From Candidatus Methanomethylophilus sp. 1R26 (lineage in GTDB: Archaea > Thermoplasmatota > Thermoplasmata > Methanomassiliicoccales > Methanomethylophilaceae): a stretch of DNA of 64,000 bases. The DNA is taken from contig NZ_LOPS01000042.1 in the NCBI RefSeq assembly GCF_001481295.1, forward strand, positions 1 to 64,000, written 5' to 3'. A program made the translations under genes and the position numbers. Positions 63,477 through 64,000 of the stretch are shown here, piece by piece (the stretch's first letter is position 1; each line of letters opens with the position of its first letter). Under the pieces are notes generated by a model, which saw nothing but the letters and a program-made list of their open reading frames with translations, did not search any database and was not told the origin of the DNA.

Positions 63477-63640
63477 GGTCTGGCCTCCGGGTACATGTGG
63501 TAGATTTTCGGTTTCCCCTGCAGGATCGTGACGCACAGGGGGCATATGGTCCTGTCTGATGAGATGTACCATCCCCACACATGATCCTTGCGGCCTGGCC
63601 ATCCGCAGTGATCGCATCTGATCACGTTCGGCACGGTCAC
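63473..63640 (-). CDS. Small zinc-finger protein
   Basis: A 55-residue protein with two Cys-x-x-Cys pairs (IRCDHCGWPGRKDHVWGWYI; TICPLCVTIL), a zinc ribbon. It begins at GTG 63640 inside the previous stop (GTGA) and ends in the next start. Probably nucleic-acid binding. Confidence 0.55.
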   Translation of the reverse strand: MTVPNVIRCDHCGWPGRKDHVWGWYISSDRTICPLCVTILQGKPKIYHMYPEARP

Positions 63641-64000
63641 GGTACCGCCCTCGTGAGGTCCTGGGGGATTCCAAGCCGGTGCACGTCCTTCGGGTCCGCC
63701 GCCGCGAACTGGCGGCATCCGCACGCCACCGTGAATGTGAAGATCTTCCCCTTGTACAGGACTTTCTGAGTGGCCTTGCGGCCGTGCGCGTCGTCCAAGA
63801 ATACGCTCTCGATGATGTTTCCCTGCCCGACCATCTCATCGATAAGGCGCCGTCTGAGGTCCGAGCAGCGGTTTATGACCTCCAGCGTCTCCGGGGGCAT
63901 GCTCCCGATGCCGGGGATCTCCGGGATGTACCCGTATCCCTCCCTCCCCCTCCTGTAGACTGCTGTGCGGACGCGCACAGAGTCCACAACAGCGTACAGC
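63637..64000 (-). CDS. Unknown protein of the element, 5' end outside the window
   Basis: The frame is open to the window edge; a GTG at 63987 is the first start inside, but codons before it (Leu-Tyr-Ala-Val) still look coding, so the gene probably begins further right. It reads EVINRCSDLRRRLIDEMVGQ and YKGKIFTFTVACGCRQFAAA. No family recognised. Confidence 0.5.
   Translation of the reverse strand, partial: LYAVVDSVRVRTAVYRRGREGYGYIPEIPGIGSMPPETLEVINRCSDLRRRLIDEMVGQGNIIESVFLDDAHGRKATQKVLYKGKIFTFTVACGCRQFAAADPKDVHRLGIPQDLTRAVP

Larger units (their letters stand above)
57569..64000. mobile_element. Integrated plasmid/virus-like element, right end outside the window
   Basis: A tyrosine integrase at the border is followed by replication-type helicase, winged-helix, exonuclease, RHH repressor and a run of small overlapping genes with phage-type domains (DUF3850, DUF3970), almost all on the minus strand. 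Gene size and packing contrast with the core genome. No capsid or conjugation gene is visible in this part, so virus versus plasmid is open. Confidence 0.75.

Overview
The window looks like chromosomal DNA from an archaeon. It encodes a TATA-binding protein with two repeats, the ribosome-recycling ATPase ABCE1, a zinc-knuckle MetRS with a fused tRNA-binding domain, and a tRNA-Cys, and many genes have box A (TATA) promoters 25-40 bases upstream of the start. High GC, Asp/Ser/Gly-rich surface proteins and almost exclusive use of TGA stops suggest a host-associated member of the Thermoplasmatota, probably Methanomassiliicoccales/Methanomethylophilaceae. That placement is inference; no methanogenesis gene is present. 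About 24 single-base frame breaks, many at homopolymers and several in housekeeping genes (abce1, cysK, pyrD), look like sequencing errors. Affected genes are annotated as single loci.

Layout. 0-18.7 kb is core: a large anchored surface protein, phenylacetate-CoA ligase, a SpeD-like protein, a PEBP-family protein, a Sel1-repeat protein, ThpR, a D-lactate-dehydrogenase-like enzyme, three tandem pilin-like membrane proteins, a class V cysteine desulfurase, pyrD-pyrK, tRNA-Cys, tbp and a transglutaminase-like surface protein. 18.7-33.8 kb is an accessory, lower-GC defence island: three AAA/DUF4143 ATPases, each with its own upstream repeats, remnants of an AraC regulator and of a helicase-type restriction enzyme, a type I restriction-modification locus (hsdM-hsdR-hsdS) with a tyrosine recombinase and an inverted silent hsdS copy, and a Fic protein with operator-like repeats. 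34-57 kb is core again: PHP phosphoesterase and metG, a MATE exporter, abce1, an iron/cobalamin-type ABC transporter with a methyltransferase, a second PHP gene with an in-frame amber codon, a CDF metal transporter, MFS transporters, cysK-metA-ridA (sulfur amino acids), a radical SAM/SPASM enzyme next to a Cys-rich precursor-like peptide, nicotinamidase and zinc-ribbon proteins. 57.6-64 kb is an integrated plasmid- or virus-like element: tyrosine integrase, DUF3631-like helicase, winged helix, DEDDh exonuclease, RHH repressor, DUF3850- and DUF3970-like genes and small zinc proteins, mostly overlapping by GTGA/ATGA. It runs off the right edge.

The most interesting systems are (i) the candidate modified-peptide locus at 51.8-53.2 kb: a 96-residue peptide with a double-Gly motif and an 11-Cys core, 16 bases upstream of a radical SAM/SPASM maturase; (ii) the hsdS shuffling locus, with three copies of a 15-bp site at the conserved Ile-Asn-Asp-Asn-Leu coding position and a 20-bp inverted repeat around the recombinase; and (iii) the TAG codon inside a PHP-domain gene, in a window where no annotated gene is inferred to end with TAG.
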